From positions 1 to 6,604 of the forward strand of contig NZ_LSIC01000002.1 of NCBI RefSeq assembly GCF_001556045.1: DNA of 6,604 nucleotides, written 5' to 3'. Position numbers and translations under genes: made by a program. The DNA comes from Bradyrhizobium sp. CCH5-F6 (GTDB lineage Bacteria; Pseudomonadota; Alphaproteobacteria; Rhizobiales; Xanthobacteraceae). The notes beneath the pieces are model-generated. The model did no database searches. It saw nothing but the letters and a program-made list of their open reading frames with translations, and had not been told where the DNA came from. Positions within the stretch are counted from its first letter, which is position 1, and the number at the start of each line of letters is the position of its first letter. Below, piece after piece: positions 1 through 5,644 of the stretch.

Positions 1-113
1 GCCGGGTTGCGGCGACACATACGCCGTTTCCGAATTTCGGTAAAGTGGAATATTTCCGCCGGCGCGTCTTGACCGACGCCTCGGGTGTTTTGCCCGACGG
101 CAACACAAGGGAT
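1..113 (-). repeat. Probable tail of a dispersed Bradyrhizobium-type intergenic repeat
   Basis: This stretch lies just downstream of the LysR gene stop and shows no convincing gene. Read on the minus strand it contains a short hairpin (TCGGG / CCCGA, 81-97, 7-nt loop), then an A/T-rich block around 41-58, then a perfect 11-bp palindrome CCGAATTTCGG at 30-40. From memory, this order (GTCGGGCAAAACACC, then AAATATTCC, then CCGAAATTCGG) resembles a sequence found many times between genes in Bradyrhizobium genomes. That identification is recollection and was not tested. The repeat would continue past the left edge. On the plus strand a 13-codon open stretch ends at the TAA at 41-43 and could instead be the end of a gene entering from the left; it is too short to judge. 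The 81-97 hairpin has no T-run on either side, so it is a poor intrinsic terminator for the LysR gene. Confidence 0.4.
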
Positions 114-128
114 CGTGGCCTGGATGAG

Positions 129-989
129 CTACGACCGCCGGTCTACCAGCCGCTCGATCACGAGATCGAGCAGCACGCGCAGACGGGCGAGGCGCCTCAT
201 GTCGCGATGATAGCCGACATAGGTGTCGCGGCCCGGCGGCGTCGCGCCGATGTCGATCTCGACCAGACGGCGGTCACGGTCGCCGAGCGGGCGCGGCAGC
301 ACGGCCAATCCGCCGCCGCTCGCACAGAGCTCGGCCTGCACCTGTCTGTTGTTGCTGCGCGAGGCGATGTCCGCATTCGGCAGCGCGCGCTTCAGCCAGA
401 CGGCGTCCGGCATATCGGCGAACTCCGCATTCATCGTCACGACGCGGACACCGCTGCCGTCGCCGGCGCGCGGCGGTTTGCTGCCCTTCTTGCCATAGAG
501 TGCGTAGGGAATATGCAGCAGCTTTCGGGAGATCACCTCGGGCTCGCTGAATGGTTTGATGCGGAAGACGAGATCGGCTTCACGACGCGGCAGACTGTAG
601 AGCCGCGCATCGGTCAGGAGTTCCACCGTCACCTTGGGATGGCGCTTGCCGAAGGCGGCAATCACCGGCGACAACATCACCGTCCCGAACCAGTCCGAGG
701 ACGACAGACGCAACAGGCCGTCGAGCTGCGTTTCCGCACCGGACACACGGCGCTCCAGCGCGAGGGCCTCGTCCTCGATCCGCTCGGCGTGGCGAAGCAC
801 GGCCGTACCCTCGTCGGTCAGCACGAAGCCATCCGCCGTGCGCTGGAACAGCGCATGTCCCAACGATGTCTCGAGCGCGCGAAGCCGCCGACCCATGGTC
901 GGCTGGGTCTGGCCGATTTTCCGTGCGGCAGCGCCGAGCGTGCCTTCGCGCGCAATCGCCAGAAAGATGCGCAGATCGCTCCAGTCCAT
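129..989 (-). CDS. LysR-type transcriptional regulator
   Basis: This 286-residue protein is a DNA-binding regulator of the LysR family, close to the usual family length of about 290-310. The N-terminal winged helix-turn-helix spans about residues 2-60: DLRIFLAIAREGTLGAAAR followed by the recognition-helix region TQPTMGRRLRALE (28-40) and the FQRTADGFVLTDEG wing (48-61), all in the classic pattern. Residues from about 90 onward form the periplasmic-binding-protein-like effector domain, which would bind a small co-inducer I cannot name. The ATG at 989 puts the HTH at the normal distance from the N terminus. Its ribosome site is weak (GGATGG, 6 nt upstream). An out-of-frame ATG lies 10 nt further upstream at 999. 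The gene is divergent from the oxidoreductase at 1092, with a palindromic candidate operator between them, so it probably controls that gene and itself. Confidence 0.93.
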   Translation of the reverse strand: MDWSDLRIFLAIAREGTLGAAARKIGQTQPTMGRRLRALETSLGHALFQRTADGFVLTDEGTAVLRHAERIEDEALALERRVSGAETQLDGLLRLSSSDWFGTVMLSPVIAAFGKRHPKVTVELLTDARLYSLPRREADLVFRIKPFSEPEVISRKLLHIPYALYGKKGSKPPRAGDGSGVRVVTMNAEFADMPDAVWLKRALPNADIASRSNNRQVQAELCASGGGLAVLPRPLGDRDRRLVEIDIGATPPGRDTYVGYHRDMRRLARLRVLLDLVIERLVDRRS

Positions 990-1002
990 CGAAATCCATC
1001 CA

Positions 1003-1035
1003 AACAGAAACGTATGATGATCGTACGCTTTTGTT
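1003..1035. promoter_or_regulatory. Palindromic candidate LysR operator
   Basis: A 33-bp imperfect inverted repeat is centred on base 1019. Thirteen of its 16 base pairs are complementary; the mismatches are 1007/1031, 1010/1028 and 1015/1023. The inner core at 1011-1027 is CGTATGATGATCGTACG, 7 of 8 pairs matched. It contains CGT-N11-ACG, which fits the T-N11-A LysR box. It is the most symmetric element in the 102-bp divergent gap and overlaps both candidate promoters. The symmetry is seen directly; binding by the adjacent regulator is inferred. Confidence 0.6.
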
Positions 1036-1048
1036 CCTTCTCATGCAA
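1020..1048 (-). promoter_or_regulatory. Candidate promoter of the LysR gene
   Basis: On the minus strand TTGCAT (1043-1048) and TACGAT (1020-1025) are separated by 17 bp. They match the sigma-70 consensus at 3/6 and 4/6 positions. The -10 element lies inside the palindromic operator, the arrangement expected if the regulator represses its own gene. The match is weak and positional, so this is only a candidate. Confidence 0.25.
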
Positions 1049-1059
1049 AATTTTATGGG
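1031..1059 (+). promoter_or_regulatory. Candidate promoter of the oxidoreductase gene
   Basis: TTGTTC (1031-1036) and TATGGG (1054-1059) are spaced by 17 bp on the plus strand. The -35 element abuts and partly overlaps the right arm of the palindrome, a typical position for LysR activation at a weak promoter. The -10 element is poor, which is normal for activator-dependent promoters but also means the call is uncertain. Confidence 0.22.
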
Positions 1060-1091
1060 CATATTGAGGGCCGACAAGGAGCAAGACGACC

Positions 1092-2084
1092 ATGACGAGA
1101 CGACCAACGATGCGTGCAGCCGTCCTGGAGACCCATAATGCTCCGTTACGCCTCTCAACCATCTCCACGCCCGAGATCGGCCCGCGCGAGGTGCTGGTGC
1201 GGGTGCGCGCCAGCGGGGTCAATCCGCTCGACACCAAGATCCATGCCGGCGCGGCGCCGCATGCGCGGCATCCGCTGCCTGCAATTCTGGGGATCGATCT
1301 CGCCGGCGTGGTCGAGCAGGCCGGACACGAGGTGAAGCAGTTCAAGCCGGGCGATGAAGTCTATGGCATGGCCGGCGGCGTCGGCGGCATACAGGGATCG
1401 CTGGCGGAATTCGCCGCGGTCGACGCCGATCTCCTTGCGGTGAAGCCCGTCAATCTCAGCATGCGCGAGGCAGCCGCCCTGCCACTGGTCGTCATCACGG
1501 CCTGGGAAGGCCTGATCGACCGCGCCGCCTTGAAGGCCGGTCACAAGGCGTTGATCCATGGCGGCGCGGGCGGCGTCGGTCATGTCGCTATCCAGATCGC
1601 GCGCGCGTTCGGAGCGGAGGTATTCGCAACCGGCTCCGCCTCACAGCGCGCCGCCATCGAAAGTCTTGGCGCGGTGTTCATCGACCGCGACAGTTCGGTC
1701 GAAGCCTACGTTGCGCAGCATACCCGCGGCCGCGGCTTCGACGTCGTCTACGATACCGTCGGCGGCAAGGTGCTCGATGCCTCCTTTGAAGCGGTGCGCC
1801 GCTTCGGACATGTGGCGAGTGCGCTCGGATGGGGGACGCACGCGCTTGCGCCGCTTTCGTTCCGCGCCGCAACCTATTCCGGCGTGTTCACGCTGCTGCC
1901 GCTGCTGTCGGGCGAAGGACGCGCGCATCATGGGCAGATCATGATGGAGGCGACGCGACTGGCGGAGGCGGGCAAGTTGGTGCCGCTGCTCGATTCCAGG
2001 CGTTTTACGGTGGAGAATGTCGACGGCGCCTATGCGCTGATCCGCGATCGCGCGGCGAAGGGCAAGCTGGTCGTCGATGTCTGA
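1092..2084 (+). CDS. Quinone-oxidoreductase-like zinc-independent MDR enzyme (NADPH-dependent)
   Basis: This 330-residue protein belongs to the medium-chain dehydrogenase/reductase superfamily, on the quinone oxidoreductase (zeta-crystallin) side. The N-terminal GroES-like substrate domain covers about residues 8-125, with the family motif GVNPLDTKIHAG (42-53) and GIDLAGVV (67-74). The Rossmann domain follows, with the cofactor loop GGAGGVGHVAIQIA at 157-170 and DVVYDTVGG at 217-225. The protein has no cysteine at all, so it cannot carry the catalytic or structural zinc of alcohol dehydrogenases. The family reduces quinones or activated double bonds with NADPH; the substrate here is unknown. 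The ATG at 1092 was chosen because AAGGAG (1076-1081) lies 10 nt upstream; the in-frame ATG at 1110 would be 28 nt away. It is divergent from a LysR regulator that likely controls it. Confidence 0.92.
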   Translation: MTRRPTMRAAVLETHNAPLRLSTISTPEIGPREVLVRVRASGVNPLDTKIHAGAAPHARHPLPAILGIDLAGVVEQAGHEVKQFKPGDEVYGMAGGVGGIQGSLAEFAAVDADLLAVKPVNLSMREAAALPLVVITAWEGLIDRAALKAGHKALIHGGAGGVGHVAIQIARAFGAEVFATGSASQRAAIESLGAVFIDRDSSVEAYVAQHTRGRGFDVVYDTVGGKVLDASFEAVRRFGHVASALGWGTHALAPLSFRAATYSGVFTLLPLLSGEGRAHHGQIMMEATRLAEAGKLVPLLDSRRFTVENVDGAYALIRDRAAKGKLVVDV

Positions 2085-2085
2085 G

Positions 2086-2108
2086 GGAGCCTGTAACCCG
2101 TTGGCTCC
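2086..2108 (+). terminator. Weak hairpin after the oxidoreductase gene
   Basis: GGAGCC (2086-2091) and GGCTCC (2103-2108) form a 6-bp stem with an 11-nt loop immediately after the oxidoreductase stop codon. No T-run follows on the plus strand, so this is not a standard intrinsic terminator. It may be a weak or Rho-assisted end signal in the 51-bp gap between two convergent genes, or simply chance. Confidence 0.25.
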
Positions 2109-2135
2109 ATCCGGATCACGAGGCCATCCCCGCCA

Positions 2136-2330
2136 CTAGTCCTCGCTCGAGGCCGCCGAGCGGTTGTGCAGATAAGCCTGCGACAACAGGAAGAACAGCG
2201 CGCGCTCGCCTTGATACTTGGCGGCCGGCCGGGTGCGCTCGAAGCCGTCGGCAAATATCTTGCCGGACTGGTCGCACACCTGCCATCGCCAGCCAAACCG
2301 CTTGCGCCTGGTGAGGATCACTTCGAACAT
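2136..2330 (-). CDS. Small basic protein of unknown function (64 aa)
   Basis: This 64-residue protein starts MFEVILTRRKRFGWRWQVCD and ends in SED. I do not recognise it with certainty. The pattern of a short FEV strand, the W-R-W-x-V-x-D-x-S-G-K core at about residues 14-24, FADGFERTRPAAKYQGERALF and a short C-terminal helix recalls the small YegP/DUF1508-type fold and short hypothetical proteins common in Bradyrhizobium. That comparison is from memory. The frame stays open upstream to 2660, but the added 110 residues (Arg-, Pro- and Cys-rich) look like non-coding translation, so I place the start at the ATG at 2330. AGGGGA about 13 nt upstream is a distant, weak ribosome site. TTATAT (2414-2419) is a possible -10 without a good -35. 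The gene is convergent with the oxidoreductase across 51 bp. Confidence 0.55.
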   Translation of the reverse strand: MFEVILTRRKRFGWRWQVCDQSGKIFADGFERTRPAAKYQGERALFFLLSQAYLHNRSAASSED

Positions 2331-2669
2331 GCCGACGGGTTGGTCCCCTGCTGCTGCCGGTCCCGCAAGCCATATGCCCGCTCCCGGTCTCCCCCATTTG
2401 ACGGATGCCCGACATATAACCCAGCAGGACGGAAAGAGAATAAAATTGATGATCGGAAATTCGTCTGGTGCACCGGCTGCAGGGATGCAGCGTCGCTTGG
2501 GAATAAGTCCGCGCCCTTGGTGTTGCTGCAGCGCGGTTTGATCGCGCTGCGCCGCGACAGAGGTAGTCAGGGATGGCATTGTCGTGCGCCGGATGAGAAT
2601 TTGCGGCCGACAGCAAGTTCGGCCTCTGGCTGCTCGCGGCCAAGGCCCGGGCGCCGTCATCGCGGGGCG
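2331..2669. other. 339-bp gap with two hairpins and no convincing gene
   Basis: This gap separates the exported-protein gene from the 64-residue gene, both on the minus strand. All six frames give only translations of low quality. It has an A/T-richer patch at about 2431-2461 and two clean inverted repeats: GCTGCA-GGGA-TGCAGC (2476-2491) and GCAGCGCG-7 nt-CGCGCTGC (2528-2550). Neither has a following T-run. It could hold the promoter and leader of the small gene, a small RNA, or decayed sequence; I cannot tell which. Confidence 0.5.
2605..2624 (-). terminator. Possible weak terminator of the exported-protein gene
   Basis: On the minus strand, about 45 bp past the stop codon at 2670, GGCCGA and TCGGCC form a 6-bp stem with an 8-nt loop, followed by GCAAATTC. 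The T content after the stem is low. The position fits a transcript end but the signal is weak. Confidence 0.25.
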
Positions 2670-3743
2670 CTATCGGGCGACGACCTCGACTTCGCCGTCG
2701 ACGCCGTTGACGACGTTGAAACCGCGCTCGTAGACCTTGCCCTCGTTCTTGGCGATGGCGCGGTATTCGCCTTCGGAGAGCACGACGCGCGGGAAGGCGC
2801 CGATCGATTCCTTGATGACGTCGCCGCCGGGGGTCAGCACCGACCAGGCGGTGTTGGCGAGCGCCTCGCCGCCCCGGTCGCTGACCAGCTTGAGCGTGAT
2901 GACGGCGGCACGGTGGGTGATGGTGACGTCGGTGAGCTTGCCGGCCTGGACGCGGATGTCCGATCGCACCACCGAGTTGGCGTCGCCGTAGTTGGAGACG
3001 ATGTAATAGGTGCCCTCCGGAATCAGCACGACGTCACCGGCGGCGACGTTCGGCACCAGAGACGCGCGCTCGCCGGATTCGAACTGGCTGCCCTTGTAGA
3101 TCGCAAACGAGATCTGGTTCTGCGGAATGCGGCTGGTGCCGACGCGGCCCTCGATGCGCAGGCCGCCCGCCGGCAGCACGAAGGATTCGCGGTCGGTCTC
3201 GGCCTTCAGGGCGACCGTGCGCACCGCGCTGACGAGACCGAAGGCGACGTGGACGACGTAATTGCCGGGCGGCAGCACGATGTTGGGCGCGGCGTTGCGG
3301 TCCTCGCGGATCAGCTTGAAGGTACCGTTCTCGTCGGGACGGTCGGCAAACACGCGCCAGACCAGACCGCTGGTGATGGGCGGAGCATCCTTGCCGTATT
3401 TCGCGGTCAGCGACAGCACGCCCTGCCCCGGCACGGCCGCGTTCAGCGGGGCGGCCGGCGGCACGGTCGTGACCGCTGGCGGCGGCATGCTGGGTGTTGC
3501 GGGCTGCATCAGCGTCGGCGGCAGGCTCGGGGGTCCCGCGCCGAGGCCGGAGGGCGGCGCCAGGCTGACGGCACCACCGGGGTCGGGCACCGATGCAGGC
3601 GGCACCGGCGGCGGACGATCGGAGAAAAGCTGTGCCTGCGCAGCATCTTGGCCTGAGACAACGAGGCACGCGGCAAGGATCAGCGCCGGCAGCAGCCTGC
3701 CGCTGCGCCGCCATCCGATGATGCCGTCACCCCCGCGTGTCAT
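2670..3743 (-). CDS. Exported Pro-rich protein with three beta-rich repeat modules
   Basis: This 357-residue protein has an N-terminal export signal: basic residues WRRSGR (11-16), a hydrophobic core LLPALILAACLVVSG (17-31) and a likely cleavage site after AQA at residue 37. LAAC (23-26) also fits a lipobox, but the hydrophobic run continues after the Cys, so ordinary signal peptidase I cleavage is more likely. Residues 44-108 are a Pro/Ala-rich linker. The rest is beta-rich and looks like three related modules, each with a W/F-x-V/I strand and a [L/I]-x-x-G-x-Y motif: W129 and Y162, F213 and Y246, W300 and Y327. Such modules resemble carboxypeptidase-regulatory or Ig-like domains of surface and von Willebrand A-associated proteins. 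No catalytic site is visible. The ATG at 3743 starts just before the signal peptide; an in-frame GTG at 3758 is an alternative. The gene is divergent from the patatin gene. Confidence 0.8.
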   Translation of the reverse strand: MTRGGDGIIGWRRSGRLLPALILAACLVVSGQDAAQAQLFSDRPPPVPPASVPDPGGAVSLAPPSGLGAGPPSLPPTLMQPATPSMPPPAVTTVPPAAPLNAAVPGQGVLSLTAKYGKDAPPITSGLVWRVFADRPDENGTFKLIREDRNAAPNIVLPPGNYVVHVAFGLVSAVRTVALKAETDRESFVLPAGGLRIEGRVGTSRIPQNQISFAIYKGSQFESGERASLVPNVAAGDVVLIPEGTYYIVSNYGDANSVVRSDIRVQAGKLTDVTITHRAAVITLKLVSDRGGEALANTAWSVLTPGGDVIKESIGAFPRVVLSEGEYRAIAKNEGKVYERGFNVVNGVDGEVEVVAR

Positions 3744-3992
3744 ACCCCTGCTTTTCACCGAAAACGCGGCAAATTCAAGCCACTGAAACCCTGGGAAATA
3801 CGGCAGCACGGCCAAGCGCGGGAACCGGGTTGACGCCTGCGTGATTACCTCGGAGGCAACCATCCGTCGCCATACTCCTGCCCCGTGCCCTTCGCAAAGC
3901 GGCATAAACCATGCTTCGCCCCTGATATGGCGGAGTGCAAGGGCGATGCCTAGTCTGGCGATGCGGGCTGGCCCCGGCGTAGGAGAGTTTCG
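3744..3992. promoter_or_regulatory. Divergent promoter region between exported protein and patatin genes
   Basis: This 249-bp gap must hold the start signals for both flanking genes, but I find no sigma-70 pair with good spacing. TTGACG at 3830-3835 is a good -35 on the plus strand, yet nothing like a -10 lies 16-18 bp downstream. An 8-bp direct repeat GGCGATGC occurs at 3942-3949 and 3957-3964, 15 bp apart and just upstream of the patatin gene. CCTCGGAGG (3848-3856) is a short palindrome. None is strong enough to name a regulator. Confidence 0.4.
3981..3985 (+). promoter_or_regulatory. Ribosome binding site that fixes the patatin GTG start
   Basis: AGGAG lies 7 nt before the GTG at 3993, which is ideal spacing. 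No ATG lies in frame between this site and the glycine-rich loop of the enzyme, so the GTG start is well supported. Confidence 0.75.
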
Positions 3993-5021
3993 GTGCTGGA
4001 CAGATTGAAGGGGCGGGGCGCGAACGGCTCGAATGGCGAGAAGGTGGGCCTCGGCAGCATCCGCCGGCCGGTCATCGGCCTTGCCCTCGGCGGCGGCGCG
4101 GCGCGCGGATTCGCCCATATCGGCATCATCAGGACCCTGCTCGCGAACGGCATCGTGCCTGATGTCGTGGTCGGCACCTCGATCGGCGCCGTGGTCGGCG
4201 GCGCCTATGCGGCCGGCCAGCTCGACACGCTGGAAGAATGGGGCCGCAGCCTGCAAGGCATGCGCAACATCCTCGGCTATCTCGACATCCGCCTCAACGG
4301 CTCCGGCCTGATCGGCGGCGAGAAGCTCGCCACCAGGCTCGAGGAGGCCATCGGCCAGACCTTGATCGAGGATCTCGGCGTGAAGTTCGCCAGCGTGGCG
4401 ACCGAGGTGCGCACCGGCCACGAGATCTGGCTGACGCGCGGCCGCGTGGTCGATGCGATGCGGGCGTCCTATGCGCTGCCCGGCATCTTCTCTCCCGTGC
4501 TGGTCGGCGACCGCTGGCTGGTCGATGGCGCGCTGGTCAATCCGGTGCCGGTCTCGGCCGCGCGCGCGCTCGGCGCCGAAATCGTCATCGCTGCAAACCT
4601 TTCCAGCGACATCTTCACCCATTCCACGACGATCTATTCGCACGGCGCCATGCCCACGCCGGTCGCGCCGGCGACCGAGGAGACGACCGCCAAGCGGCGT
4701 TTCCCGCGGCTCTTCTCCCCCGAGAAGACCATGAAGCGCGAGTTCTTCGGCGGTGGCGGACGCCCCGGCATCTCGTCGGTGATGGTGGATGCCTTCAACA
4801 TCATGCAGGACCGCATCACGCGCGCCCGCCTCGCCGGCGATCCGCCCGATCTGCTGATCACCCCTCGGGTCGGCCAGTTCGGCTGGTTCGACTTCCACCG
4901 CGCCGAGGATCTGATCGCGCACGGCACGCGCGCGGCCGAGCGCGCGCTCGACTCGATCCAGGAGGCGATCCACGTGCTGGCGCCGCCGCCCGAGGGCGCG
5001 GCGCCGAAGGTCGCCGAGTAA
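3993..5021 (+). CDS. Patatin-like phospholipase (RssA/NTE-type)
   Basis: This 342-residue protein is a patatin-family serine hydrolase expected to cleave acyl chains from phospholipids or related esters with a Ser-Asp dyad. The oxyanion-hole loop GGGAARG is at residues 33-39, the nucleophile elbow GTSIG at 61-65 (Ser63), and the catalytic aspartate in DGA at 178-180 (Asp178). The order and spacing match bacterial RssA-like proteins. A segment at about 206-260 is rich in Thr, Pro, Arg and Gly and separates the core from a conserved-looking tail (SSVMVDAFNIMQDRITRARL, 261-280, then PDLLITPRVGQFGWFDF). No signal peptide or membrane helix is seen, so it is probably cytoplasmic or peripheral at the inner membrane. 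The start is GTG with a good AGGAG. It is divergent from the exported-protein gene and converges with the CBS gene, with 7 bp between the stop codons. The substrate is unknown. Confidence 0.93.
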   Translation: MLDRLKGRGANGSNGEKVGLGSIRRPVIGLALGGGAARGFAHIGIIRTLLANGIVPDVVVGTSIGAVVGGAYAAGQLDTLEEWGRSLQGMRNILGYLDIRLNGSGLIGGEKLATRLEEAIGQTLIEDLGVKFASVATEVRTGHEIWLTRGRVVDAMRASYALPGIFSPVLVGDRWLVDGALVNPVPVSAARALGAEIVIAANLSSDIFTHSTTIYSHGAMPTPVAPATEETTAKRRFPRLFSPEKTMKREFFGGGGRPGISSVMVDAFNIMQDRITRARLAGDPPDLLITPRVGQFGWFDFHRAEDLIAHGTRAAERALDSIQEAIHVLAPPPEGAAPKVAE

Positions 5022-5028
5022 GGGCCGG

Positions 5029-5457
5029 TCAGGCCGTCTTGATGTAGTCGCGCAGGGCTGCCTGCTCGGCCTCGTATTCCTGCACCCGGCGCTTCACCAT
5101 GTCGCCGATCGAGATCAGACCGACCACCTTGCCGTTGTCGACCACAGGCAGATGGCGGAACTTGCCCGTCGTCATCATCTCCATGAGCGCGGCCACCGTG
5201 TCGGTCTCCTTGCAGGTCACGACCTTGCGGGTCATCACCTCCGAGACCGGCGCGTCCAGCGCGCCGGCACCGCGCTCGCCGAGCACGCGCACGATGTCGC
5301 GCTCCGACAGGATGCCCTCGAGGCGGCTCTGGTTCATCACCAGCACCGCGCCGATCTTCTTCTCAGCGAGCAGCTTGATTGCAGCCGACAGCTTGGCGTC
5401 GGGCTCGACGCTCACGATCTGATGGCCCTTGGTGTTGAGAATGGAACGTACCGTCAT
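5029..5457 (-). CDS. Two-CBS-domain protein
   Basis: This 142-residue protein is essentially a single Bateman module. The first CBS domain covers about residues 7-60 and ends with GILSERDIVRVL (48-59). The second covers about 73-127, with VMTRKVVT, FRHLPVVDNGKVVGLISIGDMV (100-121) and a charged C-terminal helix. Both domains keep the S/I-x-x-D ending typical of adenosine-nucleotide binding sites. The family senses AMP, ATP or related nucleotides and usually works as a regulatory subunit or dimer; with no attached effector domain, the partner cannot be read from the sequence. The ATG at 5457 has a strong ribosome site, AGGGAGG, 5 nt upstream. The 5' leader contains an 8-bp perfect hairpin directly against that site. 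Its 3' end faces the patatin gene with only 7 bp between. Confidence 0.93.
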   Translation of the reverse strand: MTVRSILNTKGHQIVSVEPDAKLSAAIKLLAEKKIGAVLVMNQSRLEGILSERDIVRVLGERGAGALDAPVSEVMTRKVVTCKETDTVAALMEMMTTGKFRHLPVVDNGKVVGLISIGDMVKRRVQEYEAEQAALRDYIKTA

Positions 5458-5462
5458 TGTCG

Positions 5463-5489
5463 CCTCCCTGAAGCGGAGCCGTCCGCTTC
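5463..5489 (-). promoter_or_regulatory. Leader hairpin abutting the CBS gene ribosome binding site
   Basis: On the minus strand GAAGCGGA (5482-5489) and TCCGCTTC (5470-5477) form a perfect 8-bp stem with a CGGC tetraloop. The stem base is followed with no gap by AGGGAGG (5463-5469), the ribosome site of the CBS gene. No T-run follows, so it is not an intrinsic terminator. It may stabilise the transcript's 5' end or affect ribosome access. The structure is read from the sequence; the role is inferred. Confidence 0.5.
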
Positions 5490-5644
5490 GAGCAGTCCGG
5501 ACCTGTTCTTCGAGTCTTCAACTAACAGTTTCGCGCCGGTTCACGCTCGTGCGCGTCACGAAGCTTGGCCTCTATGGGCTTGCAGCTTCGGAACATTCTT
5601 CTCGGGAATGATGGATGAATTCGGGCCGGGCCGCAAGCGCCGCT
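5490..5644. other. Gap between CBS and rhomboid genes
   Basis: These 155 bp upstream of the CBS leader hairpin should contain the CBS promoter and the end of the rhomboid transcript, as both genes are on the minus strand. The centre (about 5505-5535) is less G/C-rich than its surroundings. I find no promoter with good -35/-10 spacing. The only hairpin-like element, CATTC / GAATG at 5594-5610 followed by TTCC on the minus strand, is too short to call a terminator. Confidence 0.35.

Noticed and set aside
45..1067. A 340-codon plus-strand frame antisense to the LysR gene
   Set aside because: The LysR protein in the opposite frame has clear family motifs, while this translation is an Arg/His/Ala-rich shadow with no recognisable domain.
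2447..2455. A second copy of TGATGATCG, which also occurs in the LysR operator core (1015-1023)
   Set aside because: It is a 9-base match without the palindromic arms, and one such match in 6.6 kb is weak evidence for a second operator.
2166..3656. A 496-codon plus-strand frame
   Set aside because: It is antisense to the small gene and to the exported protein, and its composition (Asp/Val/Gly/Arg/His runs) is that of a shadow frame.
3709..3743. Lipoprotein reading of the exported protein, with the lipobox LAAC at residues 23-26
   Set aside because: The hydrophobic core continues past the Cys and a good AQA cleavage site follows at 35-37, so a normal secreted protein is more likely, though not proven.
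3848..3870. GGAGG followed by a possible short gene in the patatin upstream region
   Set aside because: No ATG, GTG or TTG lies at a suitable distance after the GGAGG, so it is not a usable ribosome site.
2670..4973. A single 767-codon minus-strand frame running through the patatin gene into the exported protein
   Set aside because: Its first 410 codons are mostly antisense to the well-supported patatin gene and give a low-complexity Arg/Ala/Asp/His-rich translation. The signal peptide at 3743 marks the true start. Long antisense frames are common in high-GC DNA.
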